This document shows positions 60,401 to 64,000 of a stretch of 64,000 nucleotides of DNA, piece after piece. Position 1 is the stretch's first letter. Each line of letters opens with the position of its first letter. The stretch is from positions 96,843 to 160,842 of the forward strand of contig QANZ01042365.1 in assembly GCA_003254925.1 (NCBI GenBank), in the 5' to 3' direction. The DNA comes from Chamaecrista fasciculata. Lineage: Eukaryota; Streptophyta; Magnoliopsida; Fabales; Fabaceae. The position numbers and the translations under genes are program-made. The notes beneath the pieces were generated by a model. The model did no database searches. It was not told where the DNA came from and worked only from the letters and a program-made list of their open reading frames with translations.

Positions 60401-63400
60401 CTCTAGAAAATTGCTATGGACATGGCTTCTAAATTGATATTAGATTAAAGAATTTTACAATTGTTAATGCAGAAGTTTTATATTGAGTAGCTCTAACTTC
60501 ATAGTTTGTACTAGAAATAGGAAAAAAGTTTTGTCCAGAGAGTAATACAAAATAATATTTAGTAGGCTAAAACACTAAATAACCTAGCAGTTTGATGCAG
60601 TAATGCTTCAAATCCACCAAATATTAGCATATTTAAGAAGGATTTCTTACCAGTGTACTTGCCATTTCTCTCATAGTCAGTCAGAAAATGAGAAACGACT
60701 GTGGTTGGAATGACATATCCAATATTCTCAGCCTCTTCAGATCTGTAGACCTAGAGACAATGTCCCATAAAAGAATGAAAAAAAAAAAAAAAAGCAGGAC
60801 AGCATAGAACAGTCTCTAATTAAATAGTACAAGCTACCAAATAGGATATGAATTCTGAAGTATGATCATTTTCTTGGTTTTAGAAATAAAGTGGTTATTC
60901 TCCCTAACATAATTCCAATAAGTTGTCCAGGGAAGCAAGTGTTTATATTGGTTCTTGAAAAGTGGGGCAATAATACAAAAGTATATAAGCCAAGTAAAAT
61001 TTGATATATCAACTGATAGCAGGCCGTACTGTCTACCTGAAATGCAACACCAATGCACTCCCCTTGGTCATTGAAGGCTGGACCACCACTATTACCTAAA
61101 ATTTAGCAGTATAAGCAATGGCAATAGGCTATAAGGATCTAATTTTCAAAATAGAAAGACCAGAGAACTTTTCCCCCTAGCAAACAGTATTAAACTAAAG
61201 TATGAGTGTCACTAACCAGGATTTATTGCTGCATCAATTTGAATCCCCAACAAATCAGATGATCCATGAGCATATGATGTGACCTGGTTATATTTTTTTT
61301 ACAATAACTAAGCAGTAAGTATGAAGAAACATCCTAACACACCAAGAAATAAATCTATACTGTAACTGGTAAAATTAAAAATTGTGAATTGTTACATTCA
61401 AGATGTCAAACCTCTATACGAGATACAACTCCCTTTGTCACTGAAATTGTGTCTCCTCCAAGGGGATATCCCACTACAGTTACAGCATCCTACAAGTTGG
61501 AAAGCCACATAGGAAAAGTCATAATTGGCAAAATATACAAGCTTTCAATCATTGGTTTCAGATCACTCCATCACTATTTCTTGCATTCTAAACAGGTATG
61601 TTAAAGCTACACAATCTTTGTAGTTTGTGAGAATAGTTAAAAAATCAAATAACGCCTATTTTGTTAACAGTAAATGTAGAGAGGATGGAAACAGGAAAGT
61701 AAGGCATGTTGAATTGAATGTCATGTAGATCATTATATATATCAGTATTGTTTAAGTTCAATTGTTGGATATTCTTTTAACTTATGAGTATTTTTAACAT
61801 TTTAAAACATTAACTATCTAGAAAGAAAGTAACGACCAGCATCACTTACCTGACACTAAAAAGAAAGTTATAACGATTCAGCTAACCTCAATTTCATTAG
61901 CAAATTACTTACTCCTTTCTTTAGGAAAGATTCCATTGAGAAAAGACACAAAAAGGGGGGAAATATTTTAAAAGCAAGCAACGTTCACAAGAAAACAAAT
62001 CATGACAATTCCAAAAGGAATAAGGTTTAGAACCTGGAGAAGGGGCATACGTCCAAACCTTAGAGGTTCGACCTCTTTCCAAAATTCTTCACTTTCTACT
62101 GAAAGCAATGCTATATCACAGTCAATACCTCTAGCTAAAACCTGTACATTCCATTGAACATGAGCCAAATATCAACTTCTCCAGATAAGTGAGATAACAC
62201 AATTTCCACAAATTGAGACTACTTCCAGACATGTCAAAGCAAATTGTTTTCGAGACCCAGCGGTGGACAGGACACCAGAGGGGCATACTGACATGGGATT
62301 AAAGGGAGAGATTCTTTTATATGGTCAATACCTTAGCCACATATTTTGTATCATCCCCTCTTCTCTTGACTTTAACCTGCAATCACAGCATCAGAAACAA
62401 ACGATAACAATAGAATATTCTTAATTCTATTTGGATCATGCCTTAATAACAAATGGAATAGTATAAAGTAGAAACAAAAAGTAATATCAAGATAGCATTT
62501 TGGTTGCTAGATGTTTTTATAGCCAAGAGTCAAATTAATTTGTCGACAGGCCAAGCTACAGCACCAAGTTGGCAATTGGCATTGCCAAATAGCAAAGAAG
62601 CAATCCTAAGTTTTATAAAATAAATCTTTCTATAATTTTCATTTTCATTCAATCTGAACTACGAGCAAACTTCTCCTACGTTTCCACTTTTAATTACCTA
62701 TTTCATAAAAAGGACCAATTGGAAACCTACTTTTAAAACTTACCACAAAGCTCAGTCAAGAAATTTCTATTACCAGATCTATTGAAGATTAGACAACTGG
62801 GAGAATTACCTGGGTATAATGTTCCACACAATGTGCATTGGTCAAAAGCTTCCTACCTCCAATCATAAACGCGCTGCACAAGATGTGGCTTGTGAAATTA
62901 AGAAGAGATGTATTCTTCAGATATACTGAGAGGATTTCAAAAGTTTACCTTCCAGTACTAGTGTATTGTCTTTGTTTTTGCCAAGGAAGAGAATAATCTG
63001 GTGCAGTATGGGTGCAGTAAACCTTAAAATGTTTACAGGAGAAAACAACTTAACCAAGACAATATACATAAGTTTGAACTGTGGACAACAAAGAAAATGC
63101 TCTATTTAACCGAACGTGCGGAGATTGATCAATTTTGTAAGAAATTACTCATAATACTGATATAGGTCAATTAGTATAATTGAATTTGAAACCATTTGAC
63201 TAACTGGTGACTATCAGGAAAGCTCCCAACTCTCAAATCTCCATAAAGGACATCAACTAAACATAAATGTAGAATACCATATTTGGATTTGAACTTTGAA
63301 AGTTGACGTGTTTTAGAAAATGAAAAATAACAATAATGAAAGCGTCAAGTCTTTACCTTCACAACAGCATTGAGGAAAGATGCGCCTTGTATGTTACTTG

Positions 63401-63799
63401 GTTCAACCTGAAATTGAATATAATTATGTTAAGACGTTAGAGAGAAAAATGCAAGGAGAAATAACCAGATAGTGTCAAGTATCAAAACAACGAAAAAAAA
63501 AAAAAAAAAGTGTCGGGTAATTTTTTCCTTATACTTCTTTTTATGCTGTTAACACAAATCTATTTGGTTACGTTTAATGTTTAGGGCTACAATCTTTAAC
63601 GATTCCATAAAGAAATTTATACCTGTTGCTCCTTTGAATCAAAAAGAAACTCCTTTTCTTTTCTTGGCATGCCAAATGATTTATGAGCAATTGGTTGAAG
63701 TCCCCCCTCAACCCCTCTACCACTATCTTCACTAGCATGTAGGAAACGCCTTCCATCTTTTGATTGCACCGAATGCTTCTTCTGTGCAAAAGCTTCCTT
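57499..63799 (-). CDS. DEGP2: chloroplast protease Do-like 2 (DEGP2), partial at right edge
   Basis: Twenty coding exons in transcription order: 63799-63623, 63407-63357, 63022-62949, 62873-62810, 62376-62332, 62141-62034, 61489-61412, 61283-61217, 61095-61037, 60750-60651, 60072-59993, 59676-59620, 59239-59136, 58810-58723, 58634-58549, 58420-58396, 58286-58215, 58021-57971, 57900-57840, 57743-57499; 563 residues in one frame. The catalytic triad is intact: His in [13 protein letters not shown], Asp in [12 protein letters not shown], Ser in [14 protein letters not shown] segments follow ([37 protein letters not shown]), and the end ...[11 protein letters not shown] matches AtDEG2. DEG2 is a stromal-side thylakoid serine protease linked to photosystem II protein turnover. 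The transit peptide and first exon (about 45 residues) lie beyond 64000. One intron uses a GC donor (57970-57969), one exon is only 25 bases. Confidence 0.97.
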
Positions 63800-64000
63800 C
63801 TGGAATCACAAGCTCCGATTGTTAAACCGTAATACACCCACCTTTGGATACAATATAAATATAAAACTATATATCAATTATTTCTTATTTAATTGACATT
63901 TACAGTACACTTCACTAACAGTTCCGACCCGATTATATATTGTAGACTCTCATTTCTGGCAATTTTCCTCTACCTCGTTATCCATTGGTGGCAACAAATG

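Noticed and set aside
1-64000. tRNA genes, rRNA, CRISPR arrays, microRNA precursors
   Set aside because: I looked for B-box-like GGTTCGAATCC motifs, rRNA blocks, regularly spaced repeats and known miRNA strands. Only the miR393 target complement in TIR1 was found.

Overview
The window is nuclear DNA from a eudicot plant. It is AT-rich, its genes have many exons with GT-AG introns, its protein families are plant-specific, and it is dense in small foldback DNA transposons. Base composition and families do not let me name the species. Genes were assembled by eye from splice sites and remembered family sequences; no search was run.

Layout: a CONSTANS-like two-B-box/CCT regulator (977-3217, +); a foldback-rich stretch; a divergent SWEET sugar transporter (9823-11202, +); small candidate ORFs and a 1.2 kb hairpin transposon (13.4-16 kb); a TIR1-type auxin receptor with its miR393 site (17252-20034, -); about 12 kb with only repeats, one 443-base gap and one small ORF; a glycine-rich protein with a Cys-rich tail (32408-33546, +); LINE remnants and a duplicated block (34.6-38.3 kb); a class I vacuolar Na+(K+)/H+ antiporter NHX in 14 coding exons (39558-44584, +); a NET3-type actin-binding protein (46391-47666, +); a classical arabinogalactan protein (48326-48745, -); a second repeat-rich stretch; a YUCCA10/11-type flavin monooxygenase (54704-56782, +); and the chloroplast protease gene DEGP2 (57499 to past the right edge, -), 20 coding exons of which are visible.

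The genes are not an operon or an obvious cluster. Two act in one hormone pathway, TIR1 (auxin perception) and YUCCA (auxin synthesis), but they lie 35 kb apart and I read this as coincidence.

The most distinctive structure is a set of about ten long-inverted-repeat (foldback) elements. Their arms carry repeated copies of a TTTGGTCCC-like core. Three have perfect 9-bp target duplications and two more have 8 of 9, which points to Mutator-superfamily mobilisation. One lies about 180 bp upstream of the SWEET start codon and one sits in the intron of the glycine-rich gene. The most interesting gene is the SWEET: several residues that normally line its sugar pocket or hinge are replaced while the fold and exon structure look intact.
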